From NCBI GenBank assembly GCA_015056045.1, contig SVGZ01000005.1, positions 62,001 to 126,000 of the forward strand: a stretch of 64,000 bases of DNA. The letters are read 5' to 3'. Positions 26,442 to 33,922 of the stretch are shown here, in pieces (positions within the stretch are counted from its first letter, which is position 1; every line of letters starts with the position of its first letter). A program made the translations under genes and the position numbers. Below the pieces are notes generated by a model. That model was not told the origin of the DNA and did not search any database. It saw only the letters and a program-made list of their open reading frames with translations. This DNA comes from Clostridiales bacterium. GTDB lineage: Bacteria; Bacillota; Clostridia; Christensenellales; Christensenellaceae.

Positions 26442-27454
26442 TGAAAAAGTTTTCGGCTGAAAAACTGAATGCGATCATCGCAGCTTCCGGAAATGCCGTT
26501 TATGTTCCTGCCGATGTTGATACAGGTCTTGTTGAATATAAGCGCTATGAAGAAGGCACATCCGTCAACCTCGACGCATGCAAAGCTTCCAAATCGCCCA
26601 AAGATCTGCTCTTCCCGCAGTGGGAAAACCTCATGCACTTCCGCATGGAAGGCAAGACCATCGAGATCACAGAACAGGCTCGTCAGGAAGAAGATTACGT
26701 TATGTTTGGCGTAAAAGCCTGCGACATCCGCGCGATCGAAGTTTTAGATAAAGTTTTCCTCGCAGACCCGGTAGATACCTACTATGCTGCAAGAAGAAAC
26801 CACGGCACGATCGTTGGCCTCGCTTGTGCAGAGCCCGAACAGAGCTGCTTCTGCATGAATTTCGGCATTGACCCGGCACAGCCGGCTGCAGACGTCGTCC
26901 TCTGGAAAGTCGACGGCGAATACTATGTCGAAACATACAGCGAAAAAGGCGAAGCCTTGACAGCAAACTGGGAACTCGAAGATGCCGACGCAGCTGTTGT
27001 TGAAACAGCAAAGAAAGAGATCGCTGAAAAAGCAGCAGCACTGCCTTTCGCAAACCTCAACATTTCCCGCTTCAAGGGCGAGAACATGAACGAGCTCTTC
27101 GAATCCAAAAAGTGGAAGAAGCTTTCCGCTGCATGCCTTGGCTGCGGCAGCTGCACATTTGTCTGCCCGACATGCCAGTGCTACGATATCCGCGACTATA
27201 ACACAGGTCACGGCATCGAAAGATACCGCTGCTGGGACTCCTGCATGTATCATGACTTTACGCTCATGGCAGCAGAAACACCCAGACCCACGCAGGTTGA
27301 AAGATACCGTCAGCGTTTTATGCATAAACTCGTTTACTTCCCGGCAAACAACGACGGAATGTATAGCTGCGTAGGCTGCGGCAGATGTGTTGAAAAATGC
27401 CCGATGAATCTCAACATCGTTAAAGTTATCAAAGCTTTAGGGGAGGAAGAATAA
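26441..27454 (+). CDS. flxB: 4Fe-4S protein, FlxB/AsrA-like
   Basis: The 337-residue protein resembles the beta subunits of soluble sulfhydrogenases and anaerobic sulfite reductase A (GVKACDIRAIEVLDKVF, GLACAEPEQSCFCMNF). Two C-terminal clusters are present: CLGCGSCTFVCPTCQC and CVGCGRCVEKCPMN. The combination with an AsrB/HydG-like flavoprotein directly downstream is typical of FlxAB. It starts in the stop codon of flxC and its stop overlaps the next ATG by one base. Confidence 0.82.
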   Translation: MKKFSAEKLNAIIAASGNAVYVPADVDTGLVEYKRYEEGTSVNLDACKASKSPKDLLFPQWENLMHFRMEGKTIEITEQARQEEDYVMFGVKACDIRAIEVLDKVFLADPVDTYYAARRNHGTIVGLACAEPEQSCFCMNFGIDPAQPAADVVLWKVDGEYYVETYSEKGEALTANWELEDADAAVVETAKKEIAEKAAALPFANLNISRFKGENMNELFESKKWKKLSAACLGCGSCTFVCPTCQCYDIRDYNTGHGIERYRCWDSCMYHDFTLMAAETPRPTQVERYRQRFMHKLVYFPANNDGMYSCVGCGRCVEKCPMNLNIVKVIKALGEEE

Positions 27455-28281
27455 TGAATAAAGAACCTTTAGTACCTATGCTGGGAGTTGTTACGGACGT
27501 TCGCATCGATACACCGGACGTTAAGACATTCAGAGTCAATGCCCTTGGCGGCGGCAAATGCTTTGAGCATAAACCGGGCCAGTGCGCAATGCTCTCTATC
27601 CCCGGCGTTGGCGAAGCAATGTTCTCGATAACATCTTCCCCGACAAATAAAGAATTTATGGAATTTTCCATCAAAAAGTGCGGCTGCTTAACAAGCTGGC
27701 TGCATCAGATGGAACCCGGTCAGCAGATCACCATCCGTGGACCTTATGGAAATAACTTCCCGGTCGAAACGGAATTAAAAGGTCAGAACCTGCTCTTCAT
27801 CGCCGGTGGTATCGGCCTTGCTCCTCTGCGCAGCGTCATCAACTATTGCCGCGCTAACAGAGAAAACTATGGCGAAATCGATATCGTATACGGCTCCCGT
27901 TCTATGGACGACCTCGTTGACTATAAAGAGATCGTTTCCGAATGGATGGAAGATAAGGGTATCCGTGTTCACCTGACGATCGACCGCGCACAGGACGGTT
28001 GGGATGGCCACGTTGGTTTCGTTCCCGCATACGTCAAAGAGCTTGATTTCAAGCCCGACTGCAAGGTGCTCATCTGCGGTCCGCCGATCATGATCAAATT
28101 CACGCTTGTTGAGCTTGAAAAGATGGGCTTCAGCAGAACACAGATCTTTACAACAATGGAAATGCGCATGAAATGCGGCATCGGCAAATGCGGCCGCTGC
28201 AATATCGGAAACAAATATGTCTGCAAAGACGGCCCGGTATTCCGATTTGACGAACTTGGCGAACTGCCGGATGAATATTGA
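27454..28281 (+). CDS. flxA: FAD/NAD(P)-binding oxidoreductase, FlxA-like
   Basis: FlxA is the NAD(P)H-oxidising module. The 275-residue protein has an FAD-binding barrel (FSITSSP, RGPYGNNF), a nucleotide-binding domain with LLFIAGGIGLAPLRS and the C-terminal CGPPIMIK, and a 2Fe-2S cluster motif (CGIGKCGRCNIGNKYVC). This is the ferredoxin reductase/PyrK/AsrB/HydG family. NADH rather than NADPH is assumed from characterised Flx systems. It is preceded by a GGAGGAAGA site in the end of flxB. Confidence 0.88.
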   Translation: MNKEPLVPMLGVVTDVRIDTPDVKTFRVNALGGGKCFEHKPGQCAMLSIPGVGEAMFSITSSPTNKEFMEFSIKKCGCLTSWLHQMEPGQQITIRGPYGNNFPVETELKGQNLLFIAGGIGLAPLRSVINYCRANRENYGEIDIVYGSRSMDDLVDYKEIVSEWMEDKGIRVHLTIDRAQDGWDGHVGFVPAYVKELDFKPDCKVLICGPPIMIKFTLVELEKMGFSRTQIFTTMEMRMKCGIGKCGRCNIGNKYVCKDGPVFRFDELGELPDEY

Positions 28282-28299
28282 TGACCGGAGGCTACTGAA

Positions 28300-28974
28300 A
28301 TGGAAAAGAAGATCAATGTTTACTTAATGGGAAAGAAATATGAAGTTCCCGAAGGACTTACGATCATGGGCGCACTCGAATACGCTGGCTACAGACTCGT
28401 CCGTGGCTGCGGCTGCAGAAACGGTTTCTGCGGTGCTTGCGCAACGATCTATAGAATCAAAGGCGAAAGAGAACTGAAAGTCGCTCTTGCTTGCCAGACA
28501 ACAGTTGAAGAGAATATGTACGTTGCGACACTTCCCTTCTTCCCGCTTGAAAAACAGGTCTATGACATCAACGACATTAAGGTTGATGCACAGATCATGA
28601 TGCAGCTCTACCCCGAAATCTACTGCTGCATCGGCTGCAATGCCTGCACAAACGCTTGCTCCCAGAGCCTCAACGTTATGCAGTACATCGCCGCTGCACA
28701 GAGAGGCGATTTCAAGGCTTGCGCTGAAATGAGCTTTGACTGCGTCATGTGCGGTATCTGCTCCTCCAGATGCCCCGCAGGTATTTCTCATCCGCAGGTT
28801 GCCCTTTTGGCACGCCGCTTAAACGGCAAGTACATTGCTCCCGAAGCAAAGCACTTAACCAAGAGAGTCGAAGAGATCGAAAACGGCGAATTCGTTGCCG
28901 AACTCGAAGCTGTTATGCAGAAGCCCATTGAAGAACTCAAAGAGCTCTACAACAACCGCGTCATCGAGAAATAA
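28300..28974 (+). CDS. frdB: Fumarate reductase/succinate dehydrogenase-type iron-sulfur subunit
   Basis: The 224-residue protein has an N-terminal plant-type 2Fe-2S domain (C39-x4-C44xxC47, C65) and two 4Fe-4S motifs (C110/113/116/120 and C148/151/154/158). The cluster motifs differ from classical SdhB/FrdB, which have one 4Fe-4S and one 3Fe-4S. There is no C-terminal HdrB-like domain as in archaeal thiol:fumarate reductase TfrB, but a separate HdrB is encoded 5.6 kb upstream. It is probably soluble. Spacing to flxA is 18 bases and to frdA 15, with Shine-Dalgarno sites. Confidence 0.85.
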   Translation: MEKKINVYLMGKKYEVPEGLTIMGALEYAGYRLVRGCGCRNGFCGACATIYRIKGERELKVALACQTTVEENMYVATLPFFPLEKQVYDINDIKVDAQIMMQLYPEIYCCIGCNACTNACSQSLNVMQYIAAAQRGDFKACAEMSFDCVMCGICSSRCPAGISHPQVALLARRLNGKYIAPEAKHLTKRVEEIENGEFVAELEAVMQKPIEELKELYNNRVIEK

Positions 28975-28989
28975 GACAGGAGAAAAACT

Positions 28990-30612
28990 ATGATTTATAC
29001 TTCTGAAATGCTTGAATCGGTCGCAAAAGTTGAAGCGGCCAGAGAAGCGAATATCGCTCTTGAACCCCGCAGAATGACAGCGGAAGAAAAGGAAGCGCTT
29101 TTAAAGAAATATCATCCGGACTATAGAGAAGACAACTTCGGCATCATCAAAGTTGGTAAGAACGCAGGCGAAAAAGCTCCTCTTGAGCTCATCGAAATGC
29201 TCGAAGCTAACGCAAGAGTCAGCCAGCTCGAAGTCAACCTCGATAAGATCGACTACGATGTAGACGTTCTCGTTATCGGCGGCGGCGGTGCAGGTTCTTC
29301 CGCAGCGATCGAAGCACACGAAGCAGGCAAAGACGTTATGATCGTTACCAAGCTTCGTATCGGCGATGCTAACACAATGATGGCTGAAGGCGGCATCCAG
29401 GCTGCAGATAAGCCCGGCGATTCCCCGGCAAGACATTACATTGACGTTATGGGCGGCGGTCACTATGTAAACAGACCCGAACTCGTTCAGAAGCTCGTTA
29501 ACGACGGTCCTTCCGCAATCAAATGGCTCAATGAACTCGGCGTTGAATTCGATAAAGAAGAAGACGGCACGATGATCACAACACACGGCGGCGGCACATC
29601 CTTCAAGAGAATGCACGCAGCAGCAGACTACTCCGGCGCAGAAATCATGCGTACACTCCGTGACGAAGTCTTAAACCGCGAGATCCCCGTTGTGGATTTC
29701 ACAGCTGCAATCGAACTCATCAAAGACGAAAACGGCCGCTGCGCAGGCGCTGTTCTCATGAACATGGAAACAGGCGAGATCCTCGTTGCAAGAGCAAAGG
29801 CAGTCGTCATCGCAACAGGCGGTGCAGGCAGAATGCACTATCAGGGCTTCCCGACATCGAACCACTATGGTGCAACAGCAGACGGTCTCGTCCTCGCTTA
29901 CCGCGCAGGTGCAAAGCTCCTCTATCAGGATACACTGCAGTATCATCCGACAGGTGTTGCTTATCCGAACCAGATCTTCGGCGCACTCGTTACCGAAAAA
30001 GTTCGTTCCCTCGGTGCAAAGCTGATCAATAAAGACGGCGTTGCTTTCATGCATCCGCTCGAAACAAGAGACGTTGCTGCAGCTTCCATCATTCGTGAAT
30101 GCTCCACAAACGGCAACGGCATCATGGGTTCCGATGGTCCCGGTATCTGGCTTGATACCCCGATGATCGATATGATCCACGGCGCAGGCACACTCGAAAA
30201 GAGACTTCCCGCTATGCTCCGTATGTACATGAAATATGACATCGACATGAGAAAAGTTCCGATCCTCATTTACCCGACGCTGCACTATCAGAACGGCGGT
30301 ATCGAAGTAAACGTTAAGGGCGAAACCTGCGTTCCGGGTCTCTTCGTTGCCGGCGAAGCAATCGGAGGCATCCACGGCCGCAACAGACTCATGGGCAACT
30401 CGCTTCTCGATATCATCGTATTCGGCAGAAACGCTGGTCAGCAGACCGCAAAAGCTGTTGAAGGCGTAGAAATCGGCAAACTGACACTCAGCCATGTTGA
30501 TGATTTCGCTAAGGAATGCGAAGCAGCAGGCATCAAGAGCGATCTCGTATCCCCGAAGCTCCTGCCCACATACACACACGGCAACCCCAACAGAGAAGCT
30601 AAACCTTTCTGA
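28990..30612 (+). CDS. frdA: Fumarate reductase-type flavoprotein subunit
   Basis: The 540-residue flavoprotein has an FAD fold (GGGGAG at 97-102), the catalytic-domain motif HPTG (319-322), Glu336 and Arg339, LHYQNGGI with His432, and GRNRLMGNSLL with its arginines near 464-466. These are the fumarate/succinate-binding and catalytic residues of FrdA/SdhA. The covalent-FAD histidine of the membrane enzymes is replaced by asparagine (Asn128 in DANTMMAEGG), so FAD should be non-covalent. No membrane anchor subunits are nearby. Direction (fumarate reduction) is inferred from the adjacent fumC and NADH-linked genes; L-aspartate oxidase is a less likely alternative. Confidence 0.88.
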   Translation: MIYTSEMLESVAKVEAAREANIALEPRRMTAEEKEALLKKYHPDYREDNFGIIKVGKNAGEKAPLELIEMLEANARVSQLEVNLDKIDYDVDVLVIGGGGAGSSAAIEAHEAGKDVMIVTKLRIGDANTMMAEGGIQAADKPGDSPARHYIDVMGGGHYVNRPELVQKLVNDGPSAIKWLNELGVEFDKEEDGTMITTHGGGTSFKRMHAAADYSGAEIMRTLRDEVLNREIPVVDFTAAIELIKDENGRCAGAVLMNMETGEILVARAKAVVIATGGAGRMHYQGFPTSNHYGATADGLVLAYRAGAKLLYQDTLQYHPTGVAYPNQIFGALVTEKVRSLGAKLINKDGVAFMHPLETRDVAAASIIRECSTNGNGIMGSDGPGIWLDTPMIDMIHGAGTLEKRLPAMLRMYMKYDIDMRKVPILIYPTLHYQNGGIEVNVKGETCVPGLFVAGEAIGGIHGRNRLMGNSLLDIIVFGRNAGQQTAKAVEGVEIGKLTLSHVDDFAKECEAAGIKSDLVSPKLLPTYTHGNPNREAKPF

Positions 30613-30698
30613 TTATTAGAAAAAAACTAATCAAAAAGGGAGGCATATTCAGAGGTCCTCGAAACACTAATGCTCATCAGCTTCGGTTTTCCTGACCG

Positions 30699-30941
30699 AT
30701 GAACATTGTGAAATCCCTGAAAACGAGATCGACAAAAGGCAAGAGCTTAACCTTTATGATCTTGATCGAGATCGGTTATGCTTGCGGTATTATCGCAAAA
30801 CTTCTGCGTTATGCCGGCGCTGTCGATAAGGGATTATGGATCTTTTCATTCGCTGTGTATGTATTGAATTTCCTGATGGTTGGTACAGATATGATCCTGT
30901 ATTTCATCAACCGCGCAAGGGAAACGCATAAACACGCATAA
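30699..30941 (+). CDS. Small membrane protein of unknown function
   Basis: An 80-residue protein with two hydrophobic segments (about 18-36 and 45-68), a basic N terminus and a polar C terminus. It follows frdA by 86 bases and precedes a terminator, so it may be the last gene of the fumC-hdr-flx-frd unit. No clear Shine-Dalgarno site is present, and a GTG 9 bases later is another possible start. No family is recognised. Too small to be a normal FrdC/D anchor, and it lacks haem-ligand histidines in its membrane segments. Confidence 0.55.
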   Translation: MNIVKSLKTRSTKGKSLTFMILIEIGYACGIIAKLLRYAGAVDKGLWIFSFAVYVLNFLMVGTDMILYFINRARETHKHA

Positions 30942-30949
30942 AAAAGATA

Positions 30950-30979
30950 AAAAGGGGAGCTTTATCGGCTCCCTTTTAT
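30950..30979 (+). terminator. Terminator after the fumC-hdr-flx-frd unit
   Basis: AAAAGGGGAGC-TTTATCG-GCTCCCTTTTAT forms a hairpin with a T-rich tail. Confidence 0.82.
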
Positions 30980-30995
30980 CGTATATGGAGTATTT

Positions 30996-31385
30996 ATGGA
31001 ATTAAAAATCGGTATTTTGGGGCATGAAGAAATGCTCGTTACGGAAAATGACAGCGCAAAAGTCGTCGGCAGCGGTGACCTTATGGTTTTTGCAACGCCG
31101 AAGATGATTGCGTTGATTGAAAAAACAGCTGCGGAAAGCGTCAAACCGCATCTCGAAGAAGGTACGACAAGCGTCGGCACAAAGCTTGATGTTGACCATG
31201 TTGCGGCAACACCCATCGGCATGAAAGTCCGCTGTGAGAGCGAACTCATCGAAATTGACGGCAGAAAGCTCGTTTTTGCTGTTGAAGCTTATGACGAAGC
31301 CGGGCTTATCGGCAAAGGCAGACATGAACGCTTCATCGTACAGAGTGAAAAGTTTATGGCACGCACAAACGCAAAACTGAAATAA
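30996..31385 (+). CDS. Hotdog-fold thioesterase (FlK-like)
   Basis: The 129-residue protein has a hotdog-type sequence with EEGTTSVGTKLDVDHVAATPIGM near 50-72, matching the fluoroacetyl-CoA-specific thioesterase-like family (conserved Thr, Glu and His residues). Members hydrolyse or bind acyl-CoA; the natural substrate is unknown. It has its own start just after the previous terminator and is followed by another terminator. Confidence 0.78.
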   Translation: MELKIGILGHEEMLVTENDSAKVVGSGDLMVFATPKMIALIEKTAAESVKPHLEEGTTSVGTKLDVDHVAATPIGMKVRCESELIEIDGRKLVFAVEAYDEAGLIGKGRHERFIVQSEKFMARTNAKLK

Positions 31386-31390
31386 AAAAG

Positions 31391-31424
31391 AACCGGAAGT
31401 TTTCAGGCTTCCGGTTAATTTTTT
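31391..31424. terminator. Bidirectional terminator after the thioesterase gene
   Basis: AACCGGAAG-TTTTCAGG-CTTCCGGTT is followed by AATTTTTTAAA and overlaps the stop codon of the convergent small gene. Confidence 0.82.
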
Positions 31425-31675
31425 AAATAAAGGATAACACCATATTCGTTCTTTAGAGCTTCGTTGATCCAGTAAAAAGCTCTTTCAAAGGGAATTGGTT
31501 CATCGTAATAAAGAGATTTATGTTTTTCGTGCCAATATACTCCCATTGCGGCCCGATAAATCATATCGAAATTCCCTTGTTCAGGAACAAAGTAAAAGAT
31601 TCCATCGATTAAATACGTTTCTTTTACTTTAATCCTTTGGCTATTTGTATTATTATGAATATAATTTTCTTTCAT
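31415..31675 (-). CDS. Small hypothetical protein
   Basis: An 86-residue open frame from ATG at 31675. It is more AT-rich than its neighbours and has no clear ribosome site. The product is soluble and rich in aromatic residues (YFVPEQGNFDMIYRA, ALYWIN-like segments). No family is recognised. It lies between a terminator and the tRNA terminator. It could be a recently acquired gene or a non-coding frame. Confidence 0.45.
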   Translation of the reverse strand: MKENYIHNNTNSQRIKVKETYLIDGIFYFVPEQGNFDMIYRAAMGVYWHEKHKSLYYDEPIPFERAFYWINEALKNEYGVILYLKN

Positions 31676-31724
31676 AGAGATGATTCTTTCGTCTTACATG
31701 ATTTGCTTACAGATAAATATAATA

Positions 31725-31753
31725 AAAAAGCACTCAAGTAATTGAGTGCTTTT
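31725..31753 (-). terminator. Terminator of the tRNA pair
   Basis: AAAAGCACTCAATTACTTGAGTGCTTTTTT on the reverse strand, four bases downstream of the tRNA 3' end, forms a perfect hairpin with a T-run. Confidence 0.88.
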
Positions 31754-31756
31754 GTT

Positions 31757-31833
31757 TGGTAGCGGCAATCTGACTCGAACAGATGACCGACCGGGTATGA
31801 ACCGATTGCTCTAGCCAACTGAGCTATGCCGCC
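31757..31833 (-). tRNA. tRNA-Met (CAT), elongator
   Basis: The 77-base reverse-strand sequence folds into a full cloverleaf: acceptor GGCGGCA/TGCCGCT with a G-T first pair, D arm GCTC/GAGC, anticodon stem ATCGG/CCGGT with loop TTCATAC (anticodon CAT), T stem ATCTG/CAGAT, discriminator A and an encoded CCA end. Confidence 0.96.
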
Positions 31834-31840
31834 ACAATAA

Positions 31841-31918
<78 letters not shown>

Positions 31919-31978
31919 TCGGTATTTACTATTATAAAGGCTGCTGCTCGGATTGTCAAGAGTTATTTTTTATAATTT

Positions 31979-32857
31979 TTATTCTGCATAACCGGCAGCG
32001 ATCGCACCTTCCATTCCGTCGGATTCGCTGGCGATGACTTCCGCAAGGTCGAAACTTTCCATAAAAGAGAGCAGAATAGCTGCACCGAAACCGATGATAT
32101 CCGCACGACGCCGGTCAAGCCCCGGGAGAGTTAAGCGCTCTTCCGTCGTCATAGAGAGCAGCTTATGGTAAAGCGCTTCCATTTCGCTTCTTGTAATGCG
32201 GAAATTCTGCACTTTTTCGCTGTCATAACGGGGTAAAGCGAGCGCAATGGCAGCGATCGAAGTTGCCGTTCCGCCGATACCATAAAAATCGAGCCCTTTT
32301 GCCGCAGTTTTATCGATCCCGTCAAACAGCTTTTTCGAATAAATGCGGGCTTCTTCCTCATTTTTAAACATATCGAGGCTACGGACACAGCCAAGCTGGA
32401 AGCTGTAGGAAAATTCGATTTTGCCGTTGTGCCCGAAAATGACTTCCGTACTGCCGCCGCCAATATCGATGATACCGCCTGTTCCGCCGGAAACAGCGCC
32501 CATAAAGCCGATATCAGCTTCTTCTTCGCCGGAAAGAATACGAACGGAAACGCCCGTTTCTTCTTTTACGCGGCTGACGAAGTCAAGTTTGTTTTCGCTG
32601 TCGCGGACTGCGCTTGTCGCAAAGCAATAAACGGGAACATCGGGGTTTTCCGACTTGATGATTTCCGTATATTCGCGGATCGCGCCGATCGTGCGAAGAA
32701 TCGCCGCTTCTGCAAGTCTGCCTGTGTTGTTGACGTTTTCACCCGTGCGGACTGTCCGCAGGGTTTTATAAATACGGCGAGGTATTCTGCCGTTTCTTTC
32801 TGCCAGCATCAGCCTCGTCGAATTTGTTCCGATATCGATAATATATACTTTTTCCAT
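31979..32857 (-). CDS. ppx: Ppx/GppA family phosphatase
   Basis: The 292-residue protein has the ASKHA-fold motifs of exopolyphosphatase/pppGpp phosphatase: YIIDIGTNSTRLMLAE at the N terminus and GGIIDIGGGSTEVIF near residue 130. It is the short one-domain-pair form, lacking the C-terminal HD-like domain. It hydrolyses polyphosphate or pppGpp. It follows divIC by 3 bases, a neighbourhood common in Clostridia. Confidence 0.92.
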   Translation of the reverse strand: MEKVYIIDIGTNSTRLMLAERNGRIPRRIYKTLRTVRTGENVNNTGRLAEAAILRTIGAIREYTEIIKSENPDVPVYCFATSAVRDSENKLDFVSRVKEETGVSVRILSGEEEADIGFMGAVSGGTGGIIDIGGGSTEVIFGHNGKIEFSYSFQLGCVRSLDMFKNEEEARIYSKKLFDGIDKTAAKGLDFYGIGGTATSIAAIALALPRYDSEKVQNFRITRSEMEALYHKLLSMTTEERLTLPGLDRRRADIIGFGAAILLSFMESFDLAEVIASESDGMEGAIAAGYAE

Positions 32858-32860
32858 TGT

Positions 32861-33211
32861 TTATTCCGTTGCCTGTGGTGTTGCGGTAGGTTCCGCTTCG
32901 ATGATTTCGCCCGCATAGAAAAGCATTTCGTCTTCGCCGATCCAGCTTAATCTTTCACGGACGCTTTGCTCAACATATTCATCGGTTTCGATCATGTTTT
33001 CCTTGCGTTCGAGGTAATCCAGCTCTTCCTGTGCAGCAGCTTCCTGTTTTAAAAGCTCCGCATGGCGTGCATCTGCGGCATTGAGCTGTTTTTCCTGATC
33101 AATAAAAGTGATCGCAGCGTAAATGAGCATAACAAAAAGAATAAGCGTCCTCCAAGGGATCTTTTTTCCGGAAAACTTTTTGTTCTTTTCTTTGGGTACT
33201 CTTTCGCTCAC
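32861..33211 (-). CDS. divIC: Septum formation initiator DivIC/FtsB-like
   Basis: A GTG start at 33211 is chosen because AGAGG lies 6 bases upstream; an in-frame TTG further upstream has no site. The 116-residue protein has a basic N terminus, one membrane segment (TLILFVMLIYAAITF) and a coiled coil (ALKQEAAAQEELDYLERKEN-like region), then a short C-terminal domain. DivIC joins FtsL and DivIB at the division site. The yabP-yabQ-divIC order matches Bacillus. Confidence 0.9.
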   Translation of the reverse strand: MSERVPKEKNKKFSGKKIPWRTLILFVMLIYAAITFIDQEKQLNAADARHAELLKQEAAAQEELDYLERKENMIETDEYVEQSVRERLSWIGEDEMLFYAGEIIEAEPTATPQATE

Positions 33212-33256
33212 GTTGAACCTCTGCGTTTCTTTGTTATTGCCCTGTGGCAATACATA

Positions 33257-33601
33257 TTAATTAGAAACTTTTTTTGTCTTCTTGTCAATCCTCTTTTTCT
33301 TTTTATTTGTAAACAATTCCATAAAGCAAGGCATGAGCAGCCGCAGATAGAGGATGATCCCGATCGCAAGCCCTAAAAAATGGAAAAATCGCAGCCCAAG
33401 CCCTGCAGCATAATATAGAGCAAAGCAGCCGATCGCCGCAGAAATGAGGATAAACATCGTATCAAAGAGCAGATCAATGAGGAATTTCCCGTGAAAAAGC
33501 TTCCCAAGCCCGGAAAATAGGCTGTAAACCGCACCGATGAGAAGCCCTGCATAGACCATTGCTGCAAAAACAAAGGGCTGATTCAGCGTTCCGCCGGCCA
33601 T
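33257..33601 (-). CDS. yabQ: Spore cortex biosynthesis protein YabQ
   Basis: The 114-residue protein has three or four membrane helices and a lysine-rich C-terminal tail. Its position directly after yabP and before divIC, with the start adjacent to the yabP stop, matches the spore-forming Bacillota. In Bacillus YabQ is an outer-forespore-membrane protein needed for cortex formation and is expressed under sigma-E. The sequence itself is weakly conserved, so context carries much of the call. Confidence 0.85.
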   Translation of the reverse strand: MAGGTLNQPFVFAAMVYAGLLIGAVYSLFSGLGKLFHGKFLIDLLFDTMFILISAAIGCFALYYAAGLGLRFFHFLGLAIGIILYLRLLMPCFMELFTNKKKKRIDKKTKKVSN

Positions 33602-33892
33602 TTATTTAAAAACACGGGAAAAGAAACCGCTTTTCTGCGTGCGCTGTTCCTCAAGGTCTGCATAATCGATCGCAAAAATTTCCCCGTCGATGGAAAGAAT
33701 GCCTTCTTCGAGCGAAAGACGGTTGATATGCAGGTCCTGCCCCGAAACGGTCATCATGCCTGCCGTTGTGAGAAAAATGATCTCGTTTTCGTTGAAACTG
33801 TCGATGTCTTCGACCGCAGTTACGGTGATTTTGCGCTTGGCTTCGATCGTGACGCGATGCCCTTTAAATTCGTTTGTCAGCACTTCTGTCAT
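33602..33892 (-). CDS. yabP: Sporulation protein YabP
   Basis: The 96-residue protein matches the YabP/YqfC family: FKGHRVTIEAKRKITVTAVEDIDSF, LTTAGMMTVSGQDLHINRLSLEEG. A GGGGG-type ribosome site precedes the ATG. YabP is a sigma-E-dependent sporulation protein. Its presence supports an endospore-forming host. It is 30 bases after the DUF2974 gene and directly before yabQ. Confidence 0.93.
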   Translation of the reverse strand: MTEVLTNEFKGHRVTIEAKRKITVTAVEDIDSFNENEIIFLTTAGMMTVSGQDLHINRLSLEEGILSIDGEIFAIDYADLEEQRTQKSGFFSRVFK

Positions 33893-33922
33893 AAATTCCC
33901 CCTGAAAAGCATTTGTTTAAGC

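Noticed and set aside
29671-30579. 302-codon reverse-strand frame over frdA
   Set aside because: Antisense shadow of frdA with no recognisable motif.
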